From Bacillota bacterium (GTDB taxonomy: Bacteria > Bacillota > Clostridia > Lachnospirales > Lachnospiraceae), in the NCBI GenBank assembly GCA_023442465.1, contig JAEZZQ010000036.1, forward strand, positions 1 through 64,000: 64,000 nt of DNA, written 5' to 3'. The notes beneath the pieces were generated by a model that had not been told where the DNA came from, did not search any database, and was given only the letters and a program-made list of their open reading frames with translations. Shown here one piece after another: positions 34,797 to 44,661 of this stretch. The position numbers and the translations under genes are program-made. Every line of letters starts with the position of its first letter. Positions within the stretch are counted from its first letter, which is position 1.

Positions 34797-36113
34797 ATGC
34801 TTTTGGAAAAAACAGAAGGAATTCTTAAAAAGAACAGCAGAAGAATCGCCATCGGCTATGACCTATGCGATTCCTATGCGCAGATTAGCTATTGTTTTCC
34901 CGACTCGGAGGAGCCCGAGACGCTTGCGGCGGTAACGGGAACGGAGCAATTCAATATTCCCTTGGTACTCTGCAAAAAAAATGGAGTAAACCAATGGTTT
35001 TATGGCAGGGAAGCTCTTAAGTTCGCTCAGGAGAAGGAGGGCGTATTGGTAAAAGACCTTCTAAGTCTGGCAAGAGAGGGGGAGTCTGTGGAAATTGATG
35101 GGGACAGCTTCGATTCGGTTGCCCTTCTCACCTTATTCATTAAGCGGAGCATGTCCGCCTTAGGGCTGGTGGCGCCGCCGGAATATTTGGAGGGAATCAT
35201 GTTTACCGCAGACGACTTGGATAAACGGATGGTGGAGGTATTTTCCAAGGTGGCGGCGAACTTACACCTGAAAACGGACAAGATTTTCTTTCAGAGCCAT
35301 GTGGAAAGCTTCTATTATTATACGATTTATCAGCCTAAGGAGCTGTGGACTTACGAGGTGTTGCTGTGCGACTACGACAACAGGCGGATGAAGGTGTACG
35401 CTCTTAACAGCAACAAGAAGACTACTCCGATGGTAATGTACATCGATATCGAGCAATACGAACAAATACGACGGAAAGACCCCGAAGCCTTAACTGAAAT
35501 GGATGAGGCCGAGAAACATCTGCTGGACATGCAATTTCTGGACATTGTGAAAGAAAAGTGCAAGGACAGAATCATATCCTGCGCCTACTTGATCGGAGAC
35601 GGCTACAAGGAGGATTGGGCGTCGGAATCATTGAAATACCTTTGTATGGGAAGGCGCGTGTTCAAAGGAAACAACCTTTACAGCAAGGGGGCCTGCTATG
35701 GGATACGGGAGAAACTGACATGGAGCGGGGAAGGGAAGCATTATGCTTTTCTCGGTCTTGATAAACTTAAGGCGAACATAGGAATGAAGGTGCTGCGAAG
35801 GGGATTGGATTCCTATTTTGCGGTTATGGACGCCGGAGTCAACTGGTTTGAAGCGGGGAAGGAATACGATGTGATATTGGAGGATGGCAGCGACATATCC
35901 ATTATTCTCACGCCTCTTAACGGCAAGGAAGCACGAGAGATTCACATGACGCTGGAAGGAATTCCTGAGAGGCCCAAGCGAACGACAAGGCTTCGCATCG
36001 CGATGGAAATGGCTTCGGAGAACCAAGTGAACATAAGGGTGAAGGATATGGGCTTTGGAGAGCTTTTTCCTTCTTCCGGCGGAGAATGGGTAAAGACATT
36101 CGACATGGTGTAA
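34797..36113 (+). CDS. Actin/Hsp70-fold protein, DUF5716-like
   Basis: 438 aa. SRRIAIGYDLCDSYAQISY resembles the phosphate-1 strand of actin/Hsp70 ATPases, ISCAYLIGDGYKEDW the adenosine-region strand, and NNLYSKGACYGIREKL the GAxxGA-type motif of DnaK-like proteins. The C-terminal 90 residues (DVILEDGSDISIILTPL) are beta-rich, like a small substrate-binding domain. I recall it as DUF5716. Likely a nucleotide-binding scaffold or chaperone working with the giant neighbour 29 bases upstream. Catalytic activity is not shown. Confidence 0.65.
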   Translation: MLLEKTEGILKKNSRRIAIGYDLCDSYAQISYCFPDSEEPETLAAVTGTEQFNIPLVLCKKNGVNQWFYGREALKFAQEKEGVLVKDLLSLAREGESVEIDGDSFDSVALLTLFIKRSMSALGLVAPPEYLEGIMFTADDLDKRMVEVFSKVAANLHLKTDKIFFQSHVESFYYYTIYQPKELWTYEVLLCDYDNRRMKVYALNSNKKTTPMVMYIDIEQYEQIRRKDPEALTEMDEAEKHLLDMQFLDIVKEKCKDRIISCAYLIGDGYKEDWASESLKYLCMGRRVFKGNNLYSKGACYGIREKLTWSGEGKHYAFLGLDKLKANIGMKVLRRGLDSYFAVMDAGVNWFEAGKEYDVILEDGSDISIILTPLNGKEAREIHMTLEGIPERPKRTTRLRIAMEMASENQVNIRVKDMGFGELFPSSGGEWVKTFDMV

Positions 36114-36138
36114 CTACAAAAGCGGGAGGAGAAGGGCC

Positions 36139-36972
36139 TTGGGAAAAGTATTACTTTGTATAGGAAGATATGCGAAGTCGCCATATTTTATGGAGAAAGC
36201 GTACGTCAATGTCTATTCCGCAGAGGAGTTATGTTATTGTCTTATGCAGAACATCCATCTGATCGACAGAGAAATCATGGACGAGAACTTGGCGGACTGG
36301 CTGGCGAAGGAGTGCGGGCTGGAAGAACTGTCGGAACGCCTTTTGCGCATGCTGAAAGAGGAATGCTCCATCGGCGATTTTATAGAGTGTATTCTGGACT
36401 TCGTAGGCTATGGCGAGAGAGAAGAAACTGAGAGGATAAAAGAAAATTTAAGAAGCGGAATCGGTCTTAGCATGTATGAAAAGAAAAAGGTGAGAGCAGA
36501 TCATTTTGCGCAAAACGGCAAATATATACTCGCGCTGAAAAGTTATGACATTTTGCTGGAGGAACTTCCGGAATCAGAAAGAGACTTGAAGGCCAAGATA
36601 TATCATAACAGAGGTACTGTTTACGCATTGTTCTTCCAATTCGTGGAGGCGGCAGAAAGCTTTAAACAGGCATATGAATGTGACGGCGCTGAGGAGTCCC
36701 GCCTCGGATATCTGGCAGCCAACCGCATGAGGATGAACGAGACGGAATATGTGGATTTTATTGCGGGGCAGGAAGGGGATTACGAGTTGTCTTTGAAGGT
36801 AGAGGAGCTGTTTCAGGAGGCCAGGAGTCAATTCGAGACTACGGAAAAAAGCAGGATGCTTTTTACCTTAAAGGTTTGTAAGGAGGAGCGAAATTCCATA
36901 TCCTATTATGAAGAAATTGAGCGCATAACCGGTGAATTGAAGGAACAGTACAGAGAGAATGTTTCCGAATAG
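36139..36972 (+). CDS. TPR-like helical protein of the DUF5717/DUF5716 operon
   Basis: 277 aa. TTG start with GGAGGAGAAGGG upstream. The N-terminal 110 residues are helical (AEELCYCLMQNIHLIDREIM). The middle carries two TPR-like units: ADHFAQNGKYILALKSYDILLEE and IYHNRGTVYALFFQFVEAAESFKQAYE. No catalytic motif. Likely an adaptor for the proteins of the neighbouring genes. Confidence 0.65.
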   Translation: MGKVLLCIGRYAKSPYFMEKAYVNVYSAEELCYCLMQNIHLIDREIMDENLADWLAKECGLEELSERLLRMLKEECSIGDFIECILDFVGYGEREETERIKENLRSGIGLSMYEKKKVRADHFAQNGKYILALKSYDILLEELPESERDLKAKIYHNRGTVYALFFQFVEAAESFKQAYECDGAEESRLGYLAANRMRMNETEYVDFIAGQEGDYELSLKVEELFQEARSQFETTEKSRMLFTLKVCKEERNSISYYEEIERITGELKEQYRENVSE

Positions 36973-36984
36973 CGAAGGAGAAGT

Positions 36985-38187
36985 ATGGGACTGATTAAGA
37001 AAAACAAATTATTTCAGAAGGTTTTGGGCTGGAAGGCAAAAAGGGACGTAAGGCTGGAGGAATATGAAGACGCGAACTGGATGGAACTGGAATATGACAG
37101 AAAGTCGATTCAAGTTCATGACAGCGGACAGAGACAGGATTATATTAAGGCCTTTGCGGATCAGATAGCGGATGCGAAGTTGGAGCTTGAAAATCTGAAC
37201 CTGGAATACAACACGGTTACTTCCTATTTAAAGGATATGGAGGAAATCGAAGCGCTTCCTGAGGAAGAAATGCGTGAGCTTAAGGCAAGTGCAGAAAAAA
37301 TTGACAAACTGGAGAATGAGCGGGGCGTCTACCTTGGGAAAAAGAATCGTATGAGCGACGAGCGGTTTCATCAGGTGGAACGAATAGAGAAAGAAGCGCA
37401 GGAAGCCTGCCGCAAGCTTGCTTCGGCCGAGGAGGATCAAAACCGCATCAAGCAGGATATGTTCCGGCTGGATGGAGAAAAGCATGCCTATTTATATAGA
37501 AAAGATGAACTGAGAAATATGATAGCGGATTCCAGAGGAATGGCAATTATCTGCGGCGTAGCATTTGTCGTATGCTTCGCAGTGCTTCTCGTATTGCAGT
37601 ATGGCATGGATATGGATACGCAGCTGGGATTTTTGCTGACGGCAGGTATTGCAGCCCTTGTCATCACCCTTCTTTATTTGAGGCATGCGGAAGCCATTAA
37701 GGAGCTTAAGAAAGTAGAGGCCGGCATTAACAGGATTATTCAGCTTCAAAACAGGGTAAAGATACGATATGTGAACAATACCAACCTTTTGGACTATCTT
37801 TATTTGAAATATCAGGTTTCCAGTGCCAAGGAGATGAATACCCTGTGGGAGAAATATAAGATAGAGAAGGAAGAACGCAAGAGCTACAGGCAGGCGGAGC
37901 TCGAGCTTGACGATTGCCAGCAGGAGCTGTTAAGCATCTTAAAATGCTATCAGATTAAGGATCCCGCCATCTGGCTTCATCAGACAGCAGCGCTTCTGGA
38001 CAGCAAAGAAATGGTGGAAATACGGCATAGCCTCATTATACGGAGACAATCGCTGCGCCGCCGTATAGACTATAATAAAGAGGTGATCATAGCCGGAGCC
38101 CAAAATGCGATAAAGGATATGGCGGATAGTTATCCTCAGTATGCGAGTGAAATTAAAGAGCTGACGGACCGATTGGGAGATATTTAA
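36985..38187 (+). CDS. Coiled-coil protein with paired central membrane segments
   Basis: 400 aa. Long N-terminal coiled coil (about 45-175, Glu/Lys/Leu-rich), two close membrane helices (about 183-205 and 212-232: IICGVAFVVCFAVLLVL, GFLLTAGIAALVITLLYL), then a second coiled coil. Both arms would lie on the same, probably cytoplasmic, side. No family recognised. Last gene of the operon, 12 bases after the TPR gene; it may tether the complex to the membrane. Confidence 0.65.
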   Translation: MGLIKKNKLFQKVLGWKAKRDVRLEEYEDANWMELEYDRKSIQVHDSGQRQDYIKAFADQIADAKLELENLNLEYNTVTSYLKDMEEIEALPEEEMRELKASAEKIDKLENERGVYLGKKNRMSDERFHQVERIEKEAQEACRKLASAEEDQNRIKQDMFRLDGEKHAYLYRKDELRNMIADSRGMAIICGVAFVVCFAVLLVLQYGMDMDTQLGFLLTAGIAALVITLLYLRHAEAIKELKKVEAGINRIIQLQNRVKIRYVNNTNLLDYLYLKYQVSSAKEMNTLWEKYKIEKEERKSYRQAELELDDCQQELLSILKCYQIKDPAIWLHQTAALLDSKEMVEIRHSLIIRRQSLRRRIDYNKEVIIAGAQNAIKDMADSYPQYASEIKELTDRLGDI

Positions 38188-38207
38188 CTTATGGAAATGT
38201 TTTGTCC

Positions 38208-38236
38208 TTGACAGTAAAAGCCGGGCATGATACTAT
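38208..38236 (+). promoter_or_regulatory. Promoter of the amino-acid ABC importer
   Basis: TTGACA, 17-bp spacer, TACTAT. 122 bases before the binding-protein gene. Confidence 0.7.
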
Positions 38237-38358
38237 GACAGCGTGCTGACAGTTTAGCAAGATGCAGTGTGACTATGGCGCAGTGTAATGGAAGAAACGT
38301 AAAGCACACTAGAAACTATCTATTGTTGTAAAAACGAAACGGATGAGGAGAACATAGT

Positions 38359-39144
38359 ATGAAAAAGGCGATTGCACTATTATGCGCGGCGATGATGGCT
38401 GCGGGCGTGCTTACGGCATGCGGCGGAAGCGATTCGGGAAATACTTTTACTGTAGGATTCGATGCGGAATTCCCCCCTTACGGTTATATGGATGAGAACG
38501 GTGAATACATAGGCTTTGATTTGGACCTTGCAAAAGAGGTATGCGAGCGCAACGGATGGACCTTCGTAGCGCAGCCGATCGATTGGGATTCCAAGGATAT
38601 GGAGTTATCCTCCGGTTCCATCGATTGTATTTGGAACGGATTTACGATTCAGGGACGGGAAGACGCTTATACATGGTCGGTACCTTATGTTGATAACAGC
38701 CAGGTGTTCGTAGTGGCGGCAGATTCCGGCATTACCTCTCAGGCTGACCTTGCCGGAAAGGTAGTAGGAGTACAGAAGGATTCCTCAGCCCTTGCAGCGC
38801 TGACAGGAGATGCGTCCGATTTGGCATCTACTTTTGGGGAGCTTCAGCAGTATGGTGATTATAACGTTGCATTTATGGATCTGGAGCAGAATGCGATTGA
38901 TGCTCTTGCCATCGATATCGGCGTAGCGAATTATCAGATCAGCTCCAGAGGCGACAGCTTCGTGATTCTAGGTGAGCAGCTCGCTTCCGAGCAGTATGGA
39001 ATCGGATTTAAGCTTGGCAATGAGGAGCTTAGGGATAAGGTGCAGAAAACCTTGCTGGAAATGGCTGACGACGGAACTTTTATGAAAATTGCGGAAAAAT
39101 ACTCCGATTTCGGTTTGACGGAGAGCATTTGCATAGGAAAGTAA
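38359..39144 (+). CDS. Polar amino-acid ABC transporter, substrate-binding lipoprotein
   Basis: 261 aa. Signal peptide with lipobox LTAC, so anchored outside. SBP_bac_3 fold: FTVGFDAEFPPYGYMDENGEYIGFDLDLAKEVCERNGW, then QADLAGKVVGVQKDSSA. Binds a polar amino acid such as cystine, glutamine or a basic residue; which one cannot be told. A terminator between this gene and the permease should make the binding protein more abundant than the membrane parts, a common arrangement. Confidence 0.93.
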   Translation: MKKAIALLCAAMMAAGVLTACGGSDSGNTFTVGFDAEFPPYGYMDENGEYIGFDLDLAKEVCERNGWTFVAQPIDWDSKDMELSSGSIDCIWNGFTIQGREDAYTWSVPYVDNSQVFVVAADSGITSQADLAGKVVGVQKDSSALAALTGDASDLASTFGELQQYGDYNVAFMDLEQNAIDALAIDIGVANYQISSRGDSFVILGEQLASEQYGIGFKLGNEELRDKVQKTLLEMADDGTFMKIAEKYSDFGLTESICIGK

Positions 39145-39172
39145 CCGGTCTTTTACGGATGTAAAATATAAA

Positions 39173-39209
39173 AACCGCTGCAATATAATATATTCGGCAG
39201 CGGTTTTTT
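39173..39209 (+). terminator. Terminator between binding protein and permease genes
   Basis: AACCGCTGC pairs with GCAGCGGTT, followed by T4. Likely partial, reducing transcript of the downstream permease and ATPase genes. Confidence 0.85.
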
Positions 39210-39257
39210 GGTTTTTATGTTATCTTAATATATATGGCGGAAAATGGGAGGCATTAC

Positions 39258-39908
39258 ATGAGCTTGGCAACGATTGTGTCACAACTTTTTAAAGGGATGG
39301 GAATAACGGTGGAAATCTTCTTTCTGACGCTGTTATTTTCTTTGCCGTTGGGGCTTGTCCTTTCTTTTGGAAGGATGTCCAAAAACGGAATATTGAAAAG
39401 TGTCAGTAAATTTTACATATCGGTTATGCGTGGCACCCCTTTGATGCTGCAATTGATTGTCGTATATTTCGCACCATTTTATGTGTTCGGGCTGAAAATA
39501 TCCTCAGGTTACCGTTTTATGGCGGTAATCATTGCCTTCGTACTCAACTATGCGGCTTATTTTGCGGAAATATACCGCTCAGGTATCGAATCTATGCCTA
39601 TAGGGCAATACGAAGCGGCGAAGGTGCTGGGATATACGAGATCCCAGACGTTTTTCAAAATCATACTGCCTCAGGTAATGAAGCGGATATTGCCGCCGGT
39701 TACCAATGAAACGATTACGCTTGTGAAGGATACGTCTCTGGCGTTCGTGCTTGCGGAAACGGAGATGTTTACCATCGCTAAGCAGATCGCGGCCAAGGAG
39801 ACGAGCATCATGCCGTTGATGGCAGCGGGATTTTTCTATTATTTATTCAATTTAATTGTTGCCAGCTTCATGGAGTATTTGGAGAAGAAGCTGAACTATT
39901 ACAGATAG
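39258..39908 (+). CDS. Polar amino-acid ABC transporter, permease
   Basis: 216 aa, five membrane segments. HisM/GlnP-type start TIVSQLFKGMGITVEIFFLTLLFSLPLG; the EAA loop is YEAAKVLGYTRSQTFFKIILPQ. ATG 39258 has GGGAGG 7 bases upstream; an earlier in-frame ATG at 39234 has none. Confidence 0.93.
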   Translation: MSLATIVSQLFKGMGITVEIFFLTLLFSLPLGLVLSFGRMSKNGILKSVSKFYISVMRGTPLMLQLIVVYFAPFYVFGLKISSGYRFMAVIIAFVLNYAAYFAEIYRSGIESMPIGQYEAAKVLGYTRSQTFFKIILPQVMKRILPPVTNETITLVKDTSLAFVLAETEMFTIAKQIAAKETSIMPLMAAGFFYYLFNLIVASFMEYLEKKLNYYR

Positions 39909-39926
39909 GAAGGAGGGTGAAAGGAA

Positions 39927-40682
39927 ATGAATCTGCTTGAAATCAACCATATGAAAAAGGGATTTGATGGTACGGGGGTGTTAGAGGATATTTCTTTGTC
40001 GGTGAAGGAGGGGGAAGTGGTATCCATTATCGGCCCTTCAGGTTCCGGAAAATCTACCTTGCTTCGCTGTGCGACCATGCTGGAGAAGATGGATGGCGGG
40101 GAACTGAAATATATAGGCGAGGCTGCCGCATGGGAGGAAAGCGGAAAGTGTGTATATGCAGGGAAGCAGAAGCTTAAGGAGATACATAAGCATTTCGGCC
40201 TGGTATTCCAGAGCTTCAACCTCTTTCCTCATTACAGTGTTATGAAAAATATTACGGATGCTCCCATAAGCGTGGATAAGGTCTCCAAGAAGGAAGCGGA
40301 GGAGAGAGCTCTTAAATTGTTAAAGCAGCTTGGGCTTGAGGAAAAAAAAGATGCGTATCCCTATCAGCTTTCCGGAGGACAGCAGCAGAGAGTTTCTATT
40401 GCCCGCGCGTTGGCTCTGCAGCCTAAGATTCTGTTCTTCGACGAGCCGACCTCGGCGCTGGACCCGGAGCTTACCGGCGAAGTGCTGAGAGTCATTAAGG
40501 AATTGGCAAAAGAGCATATGACGATGATTATCGTGACCCATGAGATGCAGTTTGCCAAGGAACTGTCGGACCGCATTATTTTCATGGAGCAGGGATTGAT
40601 ACAGCAGGAGGGAACTCCGGAGGAAATCTTTACGGCCCCCAACGAGCGCGTTAGGGAATTTATTGGAAAATTCACTGCATAA
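39927..40682 (+). CDS. Polar amino-acid ABC transporter, ATP-binding protein
   Basis: 251 aa, GlnQ/HisP type. Walker [14 protein letters not shown], signature [15 protein letters not shown], Walker [16 protein letters not shown], switch VTHEM. It carries an insertion of about 15 residues ([20 protein letters not shown]) before the Q-loop that is longer than in most GlnQ proteins. 18 bases after the permease; forms one importer with the two genes upstream. Confidence 0.94.
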   Translation: MNLLEINHMKKGFDGTGVLEDISLSVKEGEVVSIIGPSGSGKSTLLRCATMLEKMDGGELKYIGEAAAWEESGKCVYAGKQKLKEIHKHFGLVFQSFNLFPHYSVMKNITDAPISVDKVSKKEAEERALKLLKQLGLEEKKDAYPYQLSGGQQQRVSIARALALQPKILFFDEPTSALDPELTGEVLRVIKELAKEHMTMIIVTHEMQFAKELSDRIIFMEQGLIQQEGTPEEIFTAPNERVREFIGKFTA

Positions 40683-40734
40683 TCTTCTTTTTTTCGGCAC
40701 AATGGAAAAAATGATATGAGGGAAGACCGCGGTA

Positions 40735-40763
40735 TTGATTTATAAAATTAACTGGTATATACT
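40735..40763 (+). promoter_or_regulatory. Promoter of the pur cluster
   Basis: TTGATT, 17-bp spacer, TATACT; 77 bases before purC. No purine riboswitch could be recognised in the short leader. Confidence 0.65.
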
Positions 40764-40839
40764 TCATAGTGATGATTTTGTATTTTGGTATACAATAATA
40801 TTATGTTTTTGTGCCTGATGGGGCAGAACGGAGGAAAAA

Positions 40840-41544
40840 ATGAAGAAACTGGAACAGCTTTATGAAGGAAAAGCAAAAAAGGTGTTTGCAACGGATGATC
40901 CGGATATCGTAATCGTGGATTATAAGGACGATGCTACAGCTTTTAACGGTGAGAAAAAGGGAACGATCGTGGGAAAAGGCGTTATTAACAACAGAATGAC
41001 GAACCACGTTTTCAAACTTCTGGAAAAGGAAGGCGTACCGACTCACCTTGTAGAAGAGCTGAGCGATCGGGAGACGGCCGTAAAGAAAGTAGAAATCGTT
41101 CCGCTGGAAGTAATTATCCGTAATGTGGCAGCAGGAAGCTTTTCCAAGAGACTGGGCGTTCCGGAAGGCACTCCGTTCAAAGAGCCTACCATCGAATTCA
41201 GCTATAAGAACGACGATCTAGGAGATCCGCTGATCAACAGTTATTTTGCGGTTGCTCTGGAACTGGCGACATGGGAGGAAATCGAAATTATCGAGAAATA
41301 TGCATTTAAAGTAAATGAAGTGCTGAAAGCATATTTCCTTCAGGCAGATATTAAATTGATAGATTTTAAAATAGAATTTGGCCGTTATCATGGAGAAATC
41401 ATTCTGGCTGACGAGACATCTCCGGATACATGCAGACTTTGGGACGTTCACACAGACGAGAAGCTGGACAAGGACCGTTTCCGCAGGGATATGGGAAATG
41501 TAGAGGAAGCATACAACGAAGTCTTCAAACGTTTGGGGTTATAA
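40840..41544 (+). CDS. purC: SAICAR synthase (phosphoribosylaminoimidazole-succinocarboxamide synthase)
   Basis: 234 aa, normal length. [10 protein letters not shown] binds [20 protein letters not shown] and [13 protein letters not shown] are the two PROSITE-type signatures. Joins CAIR and aspartate in purine synthesis. GGAGGAAAAA before ATG. Four bases before purF. Confidence 0.96.
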   Translation: MKKLEQLYEGKAKKVFATDDPDIVIVDYKDDATAFNGEKKGTIVGKGVINNRMTNHVFKLLEKEGVPTHLVEELSDRETAVKKVEIVPLEVIIRNVAAGSFSKRLGVPEGTPFKEPTIEFSYKNDDLGDPLINSYFAVALELATWEEIEIIEKYAFKVNEVLKAYFLQADIKLIDFKIEFGRYHGEIILADETSPDTCRLWDVHTDEKLDKDRFRRDMGNVEEAYNEVFKRLGL

Positions 41545-41548
41545 AAAG

Positions 41549-43030
41549 ATGCTGCAACGACGGATCGAAGGAGAGACAGGAGCAGAGTTGGAAAATATCT
41601 CTGTAATGGAGGAGCCGGATAAGCTAAAGGAAGAATGCGGCGTATTCGGTATATATGATTTTGCCGGAGGCGACGTGTCATCTGCCATTTATTACGGGCT
41701 TTTGGCGCTCCAGCACAGAGGGCAGGAGAGCTGCGGTATTGCGGTCAGCGATACCAAGGGACCGAAAGGCAAGGTGTTAAGCGCAAAGGAAATGGGACTG
41801 GTAAACGAATCTTTCACTCCCGAAACGCTGGAAAAGCTGAAAGGCGATATCGGCGTAGGGCATGTGCGCTATTCCACGGCAGGAGGCAGCACGAGAGAGA
41901 ACGCGCAGCCGTTAGTGCTTAACTATGTGAAGGGAACCCTGGGCTTAGCCCATAACGGTAACCTGATCAATGCACCCGAGCTTCGGCATGAGCTGGAATA
42001 TACCGGCGCTATTTTTCAGACCACTATCGATTCGGAGGTCATCGCCTATCATATTGCCAGAGAGCGCCTGAACACGAACACGGTAGAAGCGGCTGTCGGA
42101 AGGGCGATGCAGAAGATCAAGGGAGCTTATTCCCTGGTAATCATGTCGCCGAGAAAGCTTATCGGAGCGAGAGACCCCTTTGGCTTTCGCCCGCTTTGTA
42201 TCGGAAAGAGGGATCACGCTTATATATTGGCTTCCGAGACATGTGCGCTGGAAACGATAGGAGCGCAGTACATCCGTGATGTGCTTCCGGGAGAGGTTGT
42301 CACGATTTCCCCTGAAAAAGGTATTGAATCCGATACCAGCCTTTGCATAAGCGAAAAAGAGCATGCCAGATGCGTCTTTGAATACATTTATTTCGCAAGA
42401 CCGGACAGTTATATCGACGGAGTAAGCGTCTATAATTCCAGAATACTGGCGGGTAAATTCCTCGCCATGGATTCTCCGGTAGAGGCAGATCTTGTGGTAG
42501 GAGTGCCGGAGTCCGGAAACTGTGCGGCTTTGGGCTATTCCCTTCAGTCGGGTATTCCTTATGGGCAGGCGTTCGTTAAGAATTCCTACGTTGGGCGTAC
42601 TTTCATCAAACCCAAGCAGAAAAACAGGGAGACCAGCGTACAGGTCAAGCTGAATGCTTTAAAGGAAGCGGTTTCCGGAAAGAGAGTCATTATGATTGAT
42701 GATTCCATCGTCCGGGGTACTACCTCCGACCGTATCGTGCGCATGCTCAGGGATGCAGGAGCAAAAGAAGTGCATATGCGGGTGAGCTCGCCGCCCTTCT
42801 TATGGCCTTGTTACTTCGGAACGGATGTACCGGCAAGGGAGCAATTGATTGCCTATAACCGTTCCATAGAAGAAATCTGCGGGGTGATAGGTGCCGATTC
42901 TCTGGCATACCTGAAAGAAGAGAGATTGGAAGAAATGGTAAACGGCCTGGGCGTTTGCAAGGGCTGTTTCAGCGGAACATATCCGCTCGTTCCTCCCACG
43001 GAGGATATTAGAGGGGATTATGACATGTAA
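41549..43030 (+). CDS. purF: Amidophosphoribosyltransferase (glutamine PRPP amidotransferase)
   Basis: 493 aa including a propeptide of about 29 residues cut before the catalytic Cys of EECGVFGI. Glutaminase residues are present: HRGQESCG, HVRYSTAG, AHNGNLIN and TIDSEV. The PRPP site is VIMIDDSIVRGTTS. Four cysteines expected to hold a 4Fe-4S cluster: HARCVFEYIYF, LWPCYFG and GVCKGCFSG. First committed step of purine synthesis. Compare with the paralogue at 44662. Confidence 0.96.
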   Translation: MLQRRIEGETGAELENISVMEEPDKLKEECGVFGIYDFAGGDVSSAIYYGLLALQHRGQESCGIAVSDTKGPKGKVLSAKEMGLVNESFTPETLEKLKGDIGVGHVRYSTAGGSTRENAQPLVLNYVKGTLGLAHNGNLINAPELRHELEYTGAIFQTTIDSEVIAYHIARERLNTNTVEAAVGRAMQKIKGAYSLVIMSPRKLIGARDPFGFRPLCIGKRDHAYILASETCALETIGAQYIRDVLPGEVVTISPEKGIESDTSLCISEKEHARCVFEYIYFARPDSYIDGVSVYNSRILAGKFLAMDSPVEADLVVGVPESGNCAALGYSLQSGIPYGQAFVKNSYVGRTFIKPKQKNRETSVQVKLNALKEAVSGKRVIMIDDSIVRGTTSDRIVRMLRDAGAKEVHMRVSSPPFLWPCYFGTDVPAREQLIAYNRSIEEICGVIGADSLAYLKEERLEEMVNGLGVCKGCFSGTYPLVPPTEDIRGDYDM

Positions 43031-43134
43031 AATAAATGACCCGTGGAATTCGAGGAAGACTGCGAGTTTCACGGGTATTTTAGCGGAAAGAACAAATCCA
43101 AAAGTAAAAAGTGAAGAGAAAAAGGAGAAGCGGT

Positions 43135-44568
43135 ATGAGCACAGATAGGTATCAAAGTCCTCTTTCAGAGCGTTACGCGAGCAAAGAGATGCAGTATATT
43201 TTTTCACCTGATATGAAATTCAGGACATGGAGAAGGCTGTGGATTGCGCTGGCGGAGACGGAGAAGGAGCTGGGACTCAATATCTCTCAGGAACAGATCG
43301 ACGAGCTGAAGACTCATGCGGAGGATATCAATTATGATGTTGCCAGGGAGAGGGAGAAAGAAGTGCGTCATGATGTCATGAGCCATGTGTATGCTTACGG
43401 CGTGCAGTGCCCCAAGGCGAAGGGAATCATTCACCTAGGCGCTACTTCCTGCTACGTAGGGGATAATACGGATATTATCGTTATGACCCAGGCGCTTAAG
43501 CTGGTAAAAAAGAAGCTGGTAAACGTGATGAAGGAGCTTTCGGATTTTGCGGACAAATATAAAGATCAGCCGACCCTGGCTTTTACTCATTTTCAGCCTG
43601 CTCAGCCTACCACGGTAGGAAAGCGTGCAACGCTTTGGCTTCAGGAGTTCTGTCTGGATCTGGAGGATCTGGACCATGCACTTTCCCATATGAAGCTATT
43701 GGGTTCCAAAGGAACTACCGGAACACAGGCCTCTTTTCTTGAGCTTTTTGACGGCGATCAGGGGAAAATCGATAGGATAGACCCGATGATCGCGAAGAAA
43801 ATGGGATTTACGGAATGTTATCCTGTATCGGGACAGACCTATTCCAGAAAAGTGGACACAAGAGTAGTCAACGTGCTGGCAGGCATTGCGGCAAGCGCTC
43901 ACAAGATGTCTAACGATATTCGTTTGTTACAGCATTTGAAGGAAATAGAGGAGCCTTTTGAGAAGGGACAAATCGGATCTTCTGCAATGGCATATAAGAG
44001 AAATCCAATGAGGAGCGAGAGAATAGCTTCTCTTGCAAGATATGTGATGGTGGATGCACTGAATCCCGCCATTACCTCCGCGACTCAGTGGTTTGAAAGA
44101 ACACTGGACGATTCTGCGAATAAAAGACTTTCCGTTCCGGAAGGATTTCTTGCGGTAGACGGAATTCTCGATTTGTGTCTGAATGTGGTAGACGGCCTCG
44201 TAGTATACCCGAAGGTAATCGAGAAGAGACTGATGAGCGAGCTTCCTTTTATGGCCACGGAAAACATCATGATGGATGCGGTAAAAGCGGGAGGCGACAG
44301 GCAGGAACTGCATGAGAGAATCCGCACGCTTTCCATGGAAGCCGGGAAGAATGTGAAAGAAGAGGGCAAGGATAACAATTTGTTAGAGTTGATTGCGGCA
44401 GACCCGGCATTCAATATGACCCTTGAAGACTTGCAGAAGACTATGGACCCGACCAAATATGTGGGGCGTTCCAGGGAGCAGGTGGAGGCGTTTCTTGCGG
44501 CTGTAATCGCGCCTATTTTGGAAGAAAATAAAGAGCTGTTGGGTGTGACGGCAGAAATTAACGTATAA
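43135..44568 (+). CDS. purB: Adenylosuccinate lyase
   Basis: 477 aa. Fumarase/aspartase superfamily; the signature loop is GSSAMAYKRNPMRSE. HLGATSCYVGDN and TTGTQASFLELFDGD line the active site. Splits SAICAR and adenylosuccinate, releasing fumarate, so it serves both IMP and AMP synthesis. ATG 43135 has AAGGAG upstream; the earlier in-frame start at 43111 was rejected. Confidence 0.96.
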   Translation: MSTDRYQSPLSERYASKEMQYIFSPDMKFRTWRRLWIALAETEKELGLNISQEQIDELKTHAEDINYDVAREREKEVRHDVMSHVYAYGVQCPKAKGIIHLGATSCYVGDNTDIIVMTQALKLVKKKLVNVMKELSDFADKYKDQPTLAFTHFQPAQPTTVGKRATLWLQEFCLDLEDLDHALSHMKLLGSKGTTGTQASFLELFDGDQGKIDRIDPMIAKKMGFTECYPVSGQTYSRKVDTRVVNVLAGIAASAHKMSNDIRLLQHLKEIEEPFEKGQIGSSAMAYKRNPMRSERIASLARYVMVDALNPAITSATQWFERTLDDSANKRLSVPEGFLAVDGILDLCLNVVDGLVVYPKVIEKRLMSELPFMATENIMMDAVKAGGDRQELHERIRTLSMEAGKNVKEEGKDNNLLELIAADPAFNMTLEDLQKTMDPTKYVGRSREQVEAFLAAVIAPILEENKELLGVTAEINV

Positions 44569-44661
44569 AGTATCGGGATGTATGGGCGTATTTTTAAGGC
44601 CGTAAGGTTTTAAGGATACGCTTTTTATACCGAAATATATGAGATAATAGGGAGAGTAGTT

